63,679 bases of DNA. Source: Desertivirga sp966211215. Lineage in GTDB: Bacteria > Bacteroidota > Bacteroidia > Sphingobacteriales > Sphingobacteriaceae. The stretch lies in contig CBIHNR010000006.1 of the NCBI GenBank assembly GCA_966211215.1, forward strand, positions 1-63,679, in the 5' to 3' direction. Below are positions 33,963 to 43,992 of this stretch, in pieces. Each line of letters opens with the position of its first letter. Position 1 is the first letter of the stretch. The position numbers and the translations under genes were made by a program. A model generated the notes under the pieces. The model did no database searches. It was not told the origin of the DNA and was given only the letters and a program-made list of their open reading frames with translations.

Positions 33963-35780
33963 CTAACCAATATTGTCGCCTCTTAAGTTTCTGAAACGTA
34001 TGCGTGCTTCTGCGGCAAAAAAGCTGCCGGGATAATCGGTGATTATTTTCTGGAAGTAAGATTTTGCTTTCTCCGGATCATTTAGTTTGGTTTCGTAGAT
34101 ATCTCCAAGCGTAAAAAGCGCGTCGTCTGCCCATAGTTCAAAACTGTGATTATCAACAATAGACTGTAATTGCTGAACAGCTTGCTGTATTTTATCCTGC
34201 TTTAAATAAATGCGTGCTTTGGCCATCAGGATATCGTCTTCAAGCGAGTTGCCTGGGTACAGCGTATGGATGCTATCGAGTACCATCAGGGCTTTATCAC
34301 TTTGATTCTTGAAAATCAGAAGTTCAGCCTGCGCATATTTCTTAAGTGAATTGGTGTCTGCCTGAGTTTCGGTATTCTCCTGAATTTGCAAGCTTAAATT
34401 CAGTGCGTCGTTAGCAATCAATTGGCTGGTAGAGCTCTTTAATACGTCTAACTGAGCTTTCGCCCATGCAAATTCTCCCTGATAATAAGATAACTTAGCT
34501 CCACGGAATTTGGCTTCCTGCCCGTTTGGTTCATTTGCGAATTCTTTTTCCACCTGGCCATAAATGAGTGCGGCCTCCCATAGTTCCCCGGTGAGAATGT
34601 AAACATCGCCGAGCGCAAGTTTAATTTGGGCTAAAGAAGAGGGGGGAAGCTTAGGTGTTTTGAGAGCATCTTCCAGCAAAGCCTCAGCTGCTTTGGGCTT
34701 ATTGAGTTGAAATGCCTGAAGGTTTGCAAGCTGTAAAGTAACATAAACAGTTGTTGCCGATTTGCCAAATTCGGTTAGCATGTTCTGAAAATCCTTTTCC
34801 AGCTGAAGCAATTCTGCCGGGCTTGCTTTACCATCGGTTACCAGGTGGTTTTTAGCATTGAGTAATTGTATGGTAGCGGGTATGTAAAAGGTATTTTCTT
34901 TGCCTTTATTGATTAAATATTGCAGCCCTTCGATCGCAGTTTCGTACGATTTATTCGCTATCAGCATCACCGATAAGTTAAACACCCGGTCACCTTCTTC
35001 TTTAAGCCTTTTATCCAGTGCTATAATTTGCTTTAGGGCCATGTCGTACTGCTTTTGCTGTATATAAAGCCATGCAAGCAGGTCGGCATAAGGAATATTT
35101 TGTGGTGCTTTTTGCAGTTTGCGAAGAATAGCTATTCGTAGTTGATTGTAATCTTCGGGGGAATCAAATACTGTAGAGAAAGTATTCTTTGCCTGATTAA
35201 CAATGTTTTGCTCTGTTTCTGGTGCTCCTAAAATTTCCAGGTACTCCTGAATAAGCATCGGTTTATTTTTTTGATAGCGGTATAAAGAAATCAGGTCATA
35301 TGCAAAAGCCCCTTCGTTATGAAGCACTTTTCTTCCGTTAAGTAATGCCTTCGCAGCATAATCATAGGCCTCTGCCCTGTAAAAAGCTATGGAAAGTTCG
35401 CGTATTGCAAATTCTTCTTTAGGCAGATTTTTTACCAGGTTATCATACCACTCATTTGCTTTTTGAACATTGCCTTGTTCCCGAAGCAACCTTCCAAAAT
35501 CAATTTGGTATGAAAAGCTCTCTGGAAAAGCTTTCATCATTTTTTTTACCGCTTTTTCGGCATCATCATACTTTTTAAGCCTCAGTAGTGTACTTAAATA
35601 TTGCTCATAGTAGAATTGCTGGTTGCTGCCACGATTAAAAAGCTTTTCGTAAATAGATGCGGCCTTTTCAAACTCTCCTTCACGGAAATATTGAAGTGCC
35701 AGGGCATCATCTGTGCTTCTTTGTGCTAGAGCGCCCAGTGAAAGAAATAGAAACAGTAAACTTAAGAGTGTTTTGTTCAT
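33963..35780 (-). CDS. Tetratricopeptide-repeat protein, exported
   Basis: About 605 residues, starting at MNKTLLSLLFLFLSLGALAQ, a signal peptide, four codons inside the longest reading frame. The rest is helical with repeated TPR units, for example ALQYFREGEFEKAASIYEKL (near residue 27), YDDAEKAVKKMMKAFPESFS, AEAYDYAAKALLNGRKVL and QPAKARIYLKQDKIQQAVQQL-type repeats to the C-terminus. It probably acts as a periplasmic scaffold; partner unknown. It precedes DUF4286 on the same strand. Confidence 0.85.
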   Translation of the reverse strand: MNKTLLSLLFLFLSLGALAQRSTDDALALQYFREGEFEKAASIYEKLFNRGSNQQFYYEQYLSTLLRLKKYDDAEKAVKKMMKAFPESFSYQIDFGRLLREQGNVQKANEWYDNLVKNLPKEEFAIRELSIAFYRAEAYDYAAKALLNGRKVLHNEGAFAYDLISLYRYQKNKPMLIQEYLEILGAPETEQNIVNQAKNTFSTVFDSPEDYNQLRIAILRKLQKAPQNIPYADLLAWLYIQQKQYDMALKQIIALDKRLKEEGDRVFNLSVMLIANKSYETAIEGLQYLINKGKENTFYIPATIQLLNAKNHLVTDGKASPAELLQLEKDFQNMLTEFGKSATTVYVTLQLANLQAFQLNKPKAAEALLEDALKTPKLPPSSLAQIKLALGDVYILTGELWEAALIYGQVEKEFANEPNGQEAKFRGAKLSYYQGEFAWAKAQLDVLKSSTSQLIANDALNLSLQIQENTETQADTNSLKKYAQAELLIFKNQSDKALMVLDSIHTLYPGNSLEDDILMAKARIYLKQDKIQQAVQQLQSIVDNHSFELWADDALFTLGDIYETKLNDPEKAKSYFQKIITDYPGSFFAAEARIRFRNLRGDNIG

Positions 35781-35947
35781 AAAGACAGCCATTTACAGGG
35801 CAATACTTTGTATTTTGTTGAGCTTGTTGTTAAATATACGCCTAAATGCTTATTTATATTACATTCGATGTATTCTAAATGTTACGTTTTAGATGATGCA
35901 AAAGGTATATTTTAGTAATTCGAACCTAAATTATTGAGAGGATTTGT

Positions 35948-37834
35948 ATGTTGCAACGGTTTAAGGTAGGTGTTCTTGTAACGTTTTTATACTTGCTTGC
36001 AAGTTGCGCACACGAGAAAGCTGCAAGGCGGATACCTTTAGAAGATTTTTTTAGAAACCCTGAAAAAACTAATTTCCAGATATCGCCAGATGGGCGTTTT
36101 ATTTCGTTTTTAAAGCCTTTCGAAAACAGGCTTAATTTATATGTACAGCCAATTGGAACACAACATGCGAAACGAATAACACATTTGCAGGGAAGAAATG
36201 TTGGGTTTTATTGTTGGGCGAACAACAATCAATTAATTTTTACTAAGGATAATCGAACAGGTGCTTTTTTGTATTCGGTAAATAAGGACGGAGAAGGTTA
36301 TCGCGAACTGCTATCAGACGAAAAACTAGGCCTAAAATTAATCAACACTAAAAATATAGTAAATGGCGAGTTATTAGTAGGACTGAATAAACGCGATTCG
36401 ACTGTTTTTGACGCCTACCGACTCAATATTAGTAGTGGAAATTTAAAATTAGCGGGTGAAAATCCGGGAAATATTTTTCAATGGTTCTCTGATGAAGAGG
36501 GCAAACTCCGCATGGCTCTGGCGAGCGATGGCGTAAACGAAACGTTATTGTTCCGGACAGAAGAAAACGAACGTTTTAAACCGATAATAACCAACAATTT
36601 CAAGAGTCGGATAACTCCGGTTGGTTTCTGCGACTCTTTAAAAACTTGTATTTATGCTATATCAAATATCAACCGGGACAAATCTGCCCTGGTAAAATTT
36701 GATTGCAATACGGGCAGAGAGGTTGCTGAAGTTTTTAGCCACAAGCATGTAGACGTTTCTGATGGCGGATATTCATATAAAAAGAAAAAGCTGATTTATG
36801 CAAGCTTTGAAACCTGGAAAAAAGAACGCCTATATTTAGACAGTTCTGCCAAGGTTATTTACACCGCTTTGCAAAAATTACTGCCCAATACAGAAGTTGT
36901 TATCACGGATCAGGATACGTCGGATAGCAACTTTATAGTAAGGACTTTTACTGACAGAAGCCAGGGGGCTTTTTATCTCTACAAAGCCAAAAGCAAAAAG
37001 CTCATTTTATTAAGTGAAATTAACCCTTCTTTAAAGGAAAGTGAGATGTGCAGTATGAAACCTATCGTTTTTAAAAATAGAGAAGGGATTGACATCAATG
37101 GCTATTTAACGCTTCCTCTTGGATTTAAAGCTAAAAAGCTGCCTGTTGTTGTGTTGCCACATGGCGGGCCGGCAAGCAGAAACTCCTGGGGTTATAGCTC
37201 CGAAGTACAGTTCCTCGCCAATCGTGGTTATGCGGTGTTTCAGGTTAACTTTCGGGGCTCTGATGGATATGGCAAGAAATTCTGGATTGCAGCTTTTAAG
37301 AAATGGGGCACTATTGTGCAGAACGATATCACCGATGGGGTAAAATGGTTAATAAGCCAGGGCATAGCCGATGAAAAACGAATAGGAATTTATGGATCAG
37401 GGTTTGGAGGCTTTTGTGCACTGAATGGCCTATGTTATCAGCCGGATCTATATGCTTGTGGTGCATCCCAGGCGGGCTACACAAATCTTTTTTCGTACCT
37501 CAAAGCGGTGCCGCCTTATTACAAGCCTACATTGCAAATGTATTATGAAATGATAGGCGACCCGGAAACAGATATCGACTATCTACGCCAGGCTTCGCCG
37601 GTATTTCATGCAGATAGAATAAAGCGTCCGGTGTTTATAGCCCAGGACGCTAAGGATGCCCGGGTAAAGGTTAATGAGACTAACCAGTTTGTACGCGAGC
37701 TTAGGAAAAGGAACATTCCGGTAACTTACATTGTTAAAGAAAAAGAGAAATACTCTTTGAGGAATCCTGAAAACCGTATTGATTTTTATACCAGGCTGGA
37801 AGCGTTTTTAAACGAAAACCTGTCCGAGAAGTAA
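35948..37834 (+). CDS. S9-type prolyl-oligopeptidase-like lipoprotein, probably catalytically inactive
   Basis: The 628-residue lipoprotein (lipobox LLASC near residue 20) has a beta-propeller region to about residue 360 and a C-terminal alpha/beta-hydrolase domain (LPVVVLPHGGPASRNSWGYS near 398). At the nucleophile elbow, where family members have GGSYGG, it reads GSGFGG, so Gly485 replaces the serine and Ser484 is one place off. The Asp is kept (AKDARV), but where GHG is usual it reads KYS, placing Tyr602 at the His. The HG before the Asp is QD. It is followed six bases later by a histidine kinase gene, so a sensory rather than hydrolytic role is likely. Confidence 0.85.
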   Translation: MLQRFKVGVLVTFLYLLASCAHEKAARRIPLEDFFRNPEKTNFQISPDGRFISFLKPFENRLNLYVQPIGTQHAKRITHLQGRNVGFYCWANNNQLIFTKDNRTGAFLYSVNKDGEGYRELLSDEKLGLKLINTKNIVNGELLVGLNKRDSTVFDAYRLNISSGNLKLAGENPGNIFQWFSDEEGKLRMALASDGVNETLLFRTEENERFKPIITNNFKSRITPVGFCDSLKTCIYAISNINRDKSALVKFDCNTGREVAEVFSHKHVDVSDGGYSYKKKKLIYASFETWKKERLYLDSSAKVIYTALQKLLPNTEVVITDQDTSDSNFIVRTFTDRSQGAFYLYKAKSKKLILLSEINPSLKESEMCSMKPIVFKNREGIDINGYLTLPLGFKAKKLPVVVLPHGGPASRNSWGYSSEVQFLANRGYAVFQVNFRGSDGYGKKFWIAAFKKWGTIVQNDITDGVKWLISQGIADEKRIGIYGSGFGGFCALNGLCYQPDLYACGASQAGYTNLFSYLKAVPPYYKPTLQMYYEMIGDPETDIDYLRQASPVFHADRIKRPVFIAQDAKDARVKVNETNQFVRELRKRNIPVTYIVKEKEKYSLRNPENRIDFYTRLEAFLNENLSEK

Positions 37835-37839
37835 GGCGA

Positions 37840-39504
37840 ATGGTAGTACGGAAATTTTCACAGCGGAAAAACTTACTGCTTAATACGGTTTTTATCGTCT
37901 TAATAGCAACTTCCCTTATTGCGGCATTAATAATAGCTTATAATTTTACCTCCAGATATGTCTATAATGAGTTCGAGAGGCAGAAAATAGAGGTGTTTGA
38001 CGCTACAATAAAGCCTTATACCGATTTCTTTCAGAATAAAGTTTCAGAAGTCTCTTTCTATCAGGGCTACCTCGACTCGGCTTCGGCTGCTAAATATGCC
38101 GATACCGTTATCAACACCTATCCCTTTGTAAGCCGAATTATTTTTTATGACACGGAAATAAGTAACCATGGGCTTTCCAATGCTTTTGTGGTGAACAACT
38201 TGTCCATTCATCCGAAGGCAGTTTTCCAATTTGGAAGGTCATTGCCAGCCGATTCTGTCACTCTTTCAAAGGGGAAAAGCCCAATGGAGTCCATTCCCTA
38301 TATTGGTGAATTTAACAGCGTTGCGGCTAAGCTATCGGCCTTTTTGCAGACTGCAGATACCACACAAACAATGTTAAAAGAAGATTCTTACGGTGTGTTC
38401 TATAATATCACTCAAAATCGGGTTACGTTTATGAACATTCCGCGAGAGGAGGAACTGAAGGTTTTTAAGGGGCTGATGTATAGAAGGCAAACCAATTCGC
38501 CAGTTTATGATCAGGATGTGCTTTCTTTTAAGCTCGATCCTTATAAGCTGGCTATTAAGAACAATCATCCCAAACTTTACCAAAATATAAGTATCCGGCC
38601 GATAACTTTCGAAAGTGTAAATTCTGATAGCAGCCTTGTTAGTACTGAATTGCCTCTTGCTGGTGCATTTTCAAGTTACAAACTGTACTACAGTGCTTCT
38701 CCCGATTTTTTGTCGGCCGAAGTTAACCGCAGATTTGCCCCTCTGGCTTTGGCGGTTCTGCTGGTTTATGGCGCTCTTGGATTTATCGGTTATCTGATTT
38801 ATCGAAACCTGAGTATTAATAATAAACTGTTTAAGCTTCAGTACGATTTCGTGAATAATCTTACTCATGAGTTTAAAACGCCGGTAAGTGTAATTAAAAT
38901 AGCTGGGAATAATATCAGAAGCGCCAATCAGCTAACCGACCGCGAACGAACTCACTACGGCAAGATATTAGACGAGGAAGCTGATAAGCTGAATGATTTA
39001 ATGAACAAATTACTTTCGTTTACGCAGATAGAAAACCATTCCATCCAGATTAAGAAGTCTAAGCTTAACCTTGAAGTGTTTATTCAAAATCTTGTAGACG
39101 CCTATCAATTAAAACATCCAGATTTCGAAATACATTATTCCATTCATAATGTTGAATATTTTACCACAGATATGGTTTTGCTTTCCAGTTTGTTCCAAAA
39201 CCTGATTGACAATGCTTTTAAATACTCGCTGCCCACAAGAAAATCTCTGGATATTGATGTATGCCTTGAAAGGGCGAATATTGTTTTTAGGTTTGCAGAC
39301 CAAGGTATTGGTATTCCTAAGGATGAATTGAAGAATATTTTCAGAAAGTTTTACCGTATTCAAAGTGAGTACAACCAACAGGGGAGTGTTGGATTGGGAT
39401 TAGCTTTTTGCAAAGAGCTTGTTAACTTTATGCAAGGCGAAATTTTTGTTAGAAGCAAGGTTGGCGTCGGTTCTGAATTTACTATCATACTGCCTTATAA
39501 TTAG
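37840..39504 (+). CDS. Membrane sensor histidine kinase
   Basis: The 554-residue kinase has a membrane helix near residues 10-32, a periplasmic sensing region of about 270 residues, a second helix near 295-322 (LALAVLLVYGALGFIGYLIY), then a HisKA domain with the phosphoacceptor in NNLTHEFKTPVSVIKI, N-box LFQNLIDNAFKYS, G1 FADQGIGIPKDEL and G2 GSVGLGLAFCKELV. It starts six bases after the S9-like gene and 28 bases before its response regulator. The signal is unknown; the S9-like lipoprotein is the obvious candidate partner. Confidence 0.93.
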   Translation: MVVRKFSQRKNLLLNTVFIVLIATSLIAALIIAYNFTSRYVYNEFERQKIEVFDATIKPYTDFFQNKVSEVSFYQGYLDSASAAKYADTVINTYPFVSRIIFYDTEISNHGLSNAFVVNNLSIHPKAVFQFGRSLPADSVTLSKGKSPMESIPYIGEFNSVAAKLSAFLQTADTTQTMLKEDSYGVFYNITQNRVTFMNIPREEELKVFKGLMYRRQTNSPVYDQDVLSFKLDPYKLAIKNNHPKLYQNISIRPITFESVNSDSSLVSTELPLAGAFSSYKLYYSASPDFLSAEVNRRFAPLALAVLLVYGALGFIGYLIYRNLSINNKLFKLQYDFVNNLTHEFKTPVSVIKIAGNNIRSANQLTDRERTHYGKILDEEADKLNDLMNKLLSFTQIENHSIQIKKSKLNLEVFIQNLVDAYQLKHPDFEIHYSIHNVEYFTTDMVLLSSLFQNLIDNAFKYSLPTRKSLDIDVCLERANIVFRFADQGIGIPKDELKNIFRKFYRIQSEYNQQGSVGLGLAFCKELVNFMQGEIFVRSKVGVGSEFTIILPYN

Positions 39505-39532
39505 AAGAATATAGCTATAAATCAATTACTAG

Positions 39533-40216
39533 ATGAAGAATGTTAAAGTTGCAATTGTAGAAGATGACGAGAATTTACGTTTCCTGGTAGCCCATAGGCT
39601 GCAATCTGAAGGTTATAACGTGCTAGAAGCAGCTAATGGAGATATTGCTGAACAGCTGATTTTAAACGAGCGCCCGGAAATAGTTTTGCTTGACTGGATG
39701 CTGCCGGGAAAGCAAGGAATTGATGTTTGCAAAGATGTAAGAGAAAAGGGCTTTGAAAATGTAATTATAATGATGACTGCCAAAGCCCAGGATGTTGACA
39801 AAATTGATGCTTATAGCCAGGGAATTTCTGATTACGTAACCAAGCCTTTTAATATGGATGTGCTTGTTGCCTTAATTGAAAACAAGGTGAAATATGTTAT
39901 CAATAATGAGAGGTCCGAAGTAAGCCGGTTTGGAAATATGGAACACTATCCTAATACGCATTCATTGCTTAAGGATGGAAAGAAAGTGGAGCTAACGATT
40001 CTGGAGAACAGAATTTTACTCTATTTTCTTAAAAACAACGGTAAGGTTATCAACCGCGATGAATTGATGATGGTTGTTTGGGGGTATAACTCGGATGTCA
40101 ACACCCGTACTTTGGACATGCATATTGTAAGGTTGAGGAAAAAGATTGAAGGTAATCCGGATGTGCCTCAGTATTTGCAAACCGTGCGTGGAATTGGCTA
40201 TAAGTTTGTATTCTAG
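39533..40216 (+). CDS. OmpR/PhoB-type response regulator
   Basis: The 227-residue regulator has a receiver domain with VAIVEDDENLR, the phosphoacceptor Asp in IVLLDWMLPGKQG, and the Lys in DYVTKPFNMDVL, then a winged-helix DNA-binding domain (about residues 135-225) with LTILENRILLYFLKNNGKVI, NRDELMMVVWGYNSDVNTRT and VRGIGYKFVF. It is the output for the kinase just upstream. Target genes cannot be read from the window. Confidence 0.95.
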   Translation: MKNVKVAIVEDDENLRFLVAHRLQSEGYNVLEAANGDIAEQLILNERPEIVLLDWMLPGKQGIDVCKDVREKGFENVIIMMTAKAQDVDKIDAYSQGISDYVTKPFNMDVLVALIENKVKYVINNERSEVSRFGNMEHYPNTHSLLKDGKKVELTILENRILLYFLKNNGKVINRDELMMVVWGYNSDVNTRTLDMHIVRLRKKIEGNPDVPQYLQTVRGIGYKFVF

Positions 40217-40235
40217 AAGCGATATATAAGGCCGC

Positions 40236-41129
40236 TTAGGCTGGCCATAATGCATTGGTTAAGAACAGCATAATGAGCTGAAGAATCATCGTTCCATCTA
40301 GAAAGAAAAAGTAGTAGTACTCATTTTTTTCTAGCCTCGATTTAAAGATAAGCCACCCTGCAAGTATGATTGTGAGTGCGAGTCCAATAAAATCTGCATC
40401 CACAGACTTGGTATAGAGAAATAATAAGCTGATGTAAATAGCTAAAAGTAACTGGCAGAAGATTAAAGCTTTTTTTTCACCGAGCATTACCGGTATGGTT
40501 TTCAGGTTTTGATTGCGGTCTTGAAACAAATCCCTGATATCGAAAGGGACAGTTATTGCAGCAACAAACAGAAAACGTTTTGCTATAAGCACCATGGTAT
40601 CGCCCGCTGGAATTTGATAGCCGGTTTCGATAATAGGCAACAATACACAGCTTAACGACCAGGTTAAGGCAATAATGAATAGTTTTAGACCGGGAATATT
40701 CCTGAGGCTAAATTTCTTGTCATTTACGGTAAAAAGGGGGAGATTGTAAGCTACAGATATAACTCCCAGAAACAGTAGTAGCATTTGCGATGCCGCCGAT
40801 AGGAAGAATATCATTGGAACTATACACAGCACAGCAACCAATGTGATAGTTACCATCAAATTATAATGCCCAAAAATCCACCTTACTCTTCTGAAAGGAG
40901 ATTTTTTAGGCTCCTTCGGCTTTGCCAAAAACATGCTGAAATTGTATAAAGCCAAGGTAGAGCAAAACAGTAGGCCTAGAACATATTTATCGCATTTGGC
41001 ATTTAGCAAATGATAAGTTACGCCTGCCTGTGCCACAGCACATAGACCAATAAAAATATTACTAAAAAGAAGAAAGTCTAGGCTTGGGCGGATGATCTTT
41101 TTTAAGGTTAAGCTAAGCAATGATGCCAT
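40236..41129 (-). CDS. UbiA-like membrane protein
   Basis: A 297-residue polytopic protein with about nine helices. A UbiA-like second Asp-rich motif is visible in VPFDIRDLFQDRNQNLKTIP near residue 195, but the usual first NDxxD motif is not clear (the corresponding area reads LYNFSMFLAKPKEP). It could be a divergent prenyltransferase or a related membrane protein. It ends 20 bases from the response-regulator gene and follows a phosphoesterase gene on the same strand. Confidence 0.62.
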   Translation of the reverse strand: MASLLSLTLKKIIRPSLDFLLFSNIFIGLCAVAQAGVTYHLLNAKCDKYVLGLLFCSTLALYNFSMFLAKPKEPKKSPFRRVRWIFGHYNLMVTITLVAVLCIVPMIFFLSAASQMLLLFLGVISVAYNLPLFTVNDKKFSLRNIPGLKLFIIALTWSLSCVLLPIIETGYQIPAGDTMVLIAKRFLFVAAITVPFDIRDLFQDRNQNLKTIPVMLGEKKALIFCQLLLAIYISLLFLYTKSVDADFIGLALTIILAGWLIFKSRLEKNEYYYFFFLDGTMILQLIMLFLTNALWPA

Positions 41130-41152
41130 GCAAACATTTGTTTTAAAGCGGA

Positions 41153-42418
41153 TTAAGCCCGCTTTAATTCAAATATCGTTATTTCTGGCAAAATTCCAAC
41201 CCTCCCAGGATAGCCCAGAAAGCCATAGCCAACATTAACGTATAGCTGCTGCCCGTTTTCCTGGTACAAACCTGCCCATTCATTGTAAAGGTACTTTACC
41301 GGGCTCCATTGTAATTCTTTGATACGTACGCCGAACTGCATGCCATGTGTGTGCCCGCTAAACATGGCGTCAATATCAGTATTATTTAGTACCTGTGCTC
41401 TCCAGTGAGTTGGGTCGTGAGATAATAAAAGTTTTACCGGGGCATCCTCAACGCCTTGCATAGCCAAAGGCAAATTTGCTTTTTTAGGAAATCTCGCTCC
41501 AGCCCCCCAGTTCTCAACGCCGATGATAGCTATTTCTTCGTTATCAACTTTAAGCGTTCTGTTGGCATTTAGTAATAAATCCCAGCCCATATTCTTATGC
41601 GTTTTTTTCAAAACTTCCATGTTTTTGAACTTTTCAGGATTGTCCCACGTGCCGAATTTATATTCACCATAATCATGGTTCCCTAGGCTTGAATAAACGC
41701 CAAGAGGAGCTTTAACCCTGGAAAAGATATCCTGATAGTCCCGCATTTCTGAAGCAACATTGTTTACCAGGTCACCGGTGAAAAAAATAAAGTCAGGTTT
41801 TTCGCCTAAAAGCATCTCAACCCCACCTAAAACAGCCCTGCGATTATAAAAACTACCTGAATGTATATCAGATATTTGTGCCATTTTAATGCCATCGAAG
41901 GCTTTGGGAAGGTTTTTTAGATAGAGCTTTTTGCGGATCACCTGGTAATCATAGGCGCCGGAAACTATTCCCCACGTTAGTGACGCAAAGGGAATTGACG
42001 CTACTACCAGCCCGCTTTTAACAATAAACTCAGACCGGCTTATCTTATCTTCAGAAGGAATCGGATCTGGTAGTACTGGCCTGTCGGAAGGTTGCTTTCT
42101 GCTTCGTTTCAATTTAAACTTTACAGTAAGCCGCCGAATATCATCGATAAACAAAAAGGGCAAATAGCATACTTTAGAAACAAAAGTAAGTACAAAAGCC
42201 ACCAGAATAACAGCCCTGAGAGTTAGAAATAAGTTAAAGTAGATGCTTGAATAAATGCCAGCCAGCAGGATAAATGAATAACCCCACCAGCAAATTGCAA
42301 AAGTTGAGTTACTGTGGCTGGGCTTTTTATTTAAAGTTTTAAGGGCTTTAAATATGTACCAGTCGATAAGCAGCAGTACAACGCTAATAATTAATAAAGG
42401 AAGAATCCTGTGAGCCAT
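41153..42418 (-). CDS. Membrane-bound metallophosphoesterase
   Basis: The 421-residue protein has four N-terminal membrane helices (about residues 1-95), then a metallophosphoesterase domain with KMAQISDIHSGSFYNRRAVL, FFTGDLVNNVASEM, SSLGNHDYGEYK, LLLSHDPTHW and AMFSGHTHGMQFGVRI, which are the five metal-ligand motifs. Related YkuE/YaeI-type enzymes act on phospholipid or lipid-linked substrates, but the substrate here is unknown. It sits between the MoxR-like gene and the UbiA-like gene. Confidence 0.9.
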   Translation of the reverse strand: MAHRILPLLIISVVLLLIDWYIFKALKTLNKKPSHSNSTFAICWWGYSFILLAGIYSSIYFNLFLTLRAVILVAFVLTFVSKVCYLPFLFIDDIRRLTVKFKLKRSRKQPSDRPVLPDPIPSEDKISRSEFIVKSGLVVASIPFASLTWGIVSGAYDYQVIRKKLYLKNLPKAFDGIKMAQISDIHSGSFYNRRAVLGGVEMLLGEKPDFIFFTGDLVNNVASEMRDYQDIFSRVKAPLGVYSSLGNHDYGEYKFGTWDNPEKFKNMEVLKKTHKNMGWDLLLNANRTLKVDNEEIAIIGVENWGAGARFPKKANLPLAMQGVEDAPVKLLLSHDPTHWRAQVLNNTDIDAMFSGHTHGMQFGVRIKELQWSPVKYLYNEWAGLYQENGQQLYVNVGYGFLGYPGRVGILPEITIFELKRA

Positions 42419-42468
42419 TAAAAAAAACTTTAATCATCCTCCATTATCAGAGGATTTTTTGGGATACT

Positions 42469-43977
42469 TTAATAACGATTATCATCATCGAAAGTATCTT
42501 CATCGTCGTCAAATGTGGCATTGAACAAACTTCCTAACATATCCTTAAACCCATAACCATTATCCAGAAAAGATTTGCTCAATTGAGAAAACTCGGATAG
42601 CCCATGCAGCAGGAATTCCATTAGCAACAATTGCTGATTTTCGCTTATACGGGGATGAAACTGTTTGGTTATAGCTTTTAAGCCCGGAATTGAGTTTAAA
42701 ACCTCTTTATATTCTTTTTCAGAAAGGTCGTCGAGTATGTTGACACTGTTGCTGGAGCTAAACCAGTTGGTTATCGGCATGTATGGATTTTCGGTTTTAG
42801 AACGCTTAATTTTCTCAGGGTCAGGGAAATATTTAATAAATAAAGTCTTCACTGCCTTGCCCACAAGGATATTAGCAACTTTGGCCGGCCCTTCCTGCTC
42901 ACCTTCGTAAACCAATTCAATTTTTCCGGTAATAGCGGGGATGACGCCTAAAAAGTCGGAAATTCTTACGAACGTGCTTTTTTCATCGTTTAAGATCATC
43001 CTTCTTTCTGCATTGCTAATCAGATTTTCGAAGGCTGAAATAGTTAACCTGGCAGACACTCCAGACTTTTTATCAATGTACTCTGAATTACGGGCTTCAA
43101 AGGCAATTTGCTCAACAAGGTCTTTTGCCAGCCCATCCGCCTCTACTTTTTCTCTTTGGTCTTGAGTTAAGGAAGCCTCTTGCTGGGTGATTTTTTTGGA
43201 GATCTCGATACTTCGAGGGTAGTGCGTTAATATCTGGCTTTCGATACGGTCTTTTAAAGGCGTAACTATTGAGCCACGGTTGGTATAATCTTCTGGATTA
43301 GCAGTGAACACGAACTGTACATCGAGCGGCAGTCTTAGCTTGAAACCACGAATTTGGATATCTTTTTCCTGAAGGATGTTAAATAAGGCTACCTGGATAC
43401 GTGCTTGCAAATCTGGTAATTCGTTAATAACAAAGATTCCCCGGTGTGCCCTGGGTACAAGCCCAAAGTGGAGCACGCGCTCATCTGAATAAGCAAGCTT
43501 TAATGTAGCGGCTTTTATCGGGTCAACGTCACCAATTAAATCCGCAACGGTAACATCGGGAGTGGCCAGTTTTTCGGTATACCGTTCAGAACGGTGCATC
43601 CAGGCAATCGGGGTATCGTCACCTTGTTCATGCAAACGAGTACGGGCGAACCAGGAGATTGGCTCAAACGGGTCTTCGAATAATTCGGAGCCTTCTACAT
43701 AGGGCACGTATTCATCAAGGAGATTAACCATTAAACGGGCAATACGCGTTTTTGCCTGCCCCCGAAGGCCTAGCAATAGAATATTATGTTGCGAAAGGAT
43801 AGCCGTTTGCAAATCTGGAATTACCGTATCTTCATAACCGATAATCCCTTCAAAACCAGCTTCTTTATTTTTTAATTGTGCTATAAGGTTTTCACGAAGT
43901 TCCTGTTTAATTGGCCGGGGGCGGTATCCCGATTTTTTTAGTTCGCCAAATGTTTTTATATCAAGTAGTTTACTCAT
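42469..43977 (-). CDS. MoxR/magnesium-chelatase-type AAA+ ATPase
   Basis: The 502-residue ATPase has Walker A GLRGQAKTR near residue 75, a Walker B equivalent GIFVINELPDLQARIQVALF near 170 with Asn-Glu instead of Asp-Glu, and the sensor region VQFVFTANPEDYTNRGSIVT-type sequence near 205, followed by a family-specific C-terminal domain ending in an Asp-rich tail (DDDEDTFDDDNRY). Its partner VWA gene lies upstream on the same strand, separated by a repeat. MoxR-VWA pairs act as chaperones that assemble metal-cofactor or other complexes; the client is unknown. Confidence 0.88.
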   Translation of the reverse strand: MSKLLDIKTFGELKKSGYRPRPIKQELRENLIAQLKNKEAGFEGIIGYEDTVIPDLQTAILSQHNILLLGLRGQAKTRIARLMVNLLDEYVPYVEGSELFEDPFEPISWFARTRLHEQGDDTPIAWMHRSERYTEKLATPDVTVADLIGDVDPIKAATLKLAYSDERVLHFGLVPRAHRGIFVINELPDLQARIQVALFNILQEKDIQIRGFKLRLPLDVQFVFTANPEDYTNRGSIVTPLKDRIESQILTHYPRSIEISKKITQQEASLTQDQREKVEADGLAKDLVEQIAFEARNSEYIDKKSGVSARLTISAFENLISNAERRMILNDEKSTFVRISDFLGVIPAITGKIELVYEGEQEGPAKVANILVGKAVKTLFIKYFPDPEKIKRSKTENPYMPITNWFSSSNSVNILDDLSEKEYKEVLNSIPGLKAITKQFHPRISENQQLLLMEFLLHGLSEFSQLSKSFLDNGYGFKDMLGSLFNATFDDDEDTFDDDNRY

Positions 43978-43992
43978 GTGTTGTTACTTATT

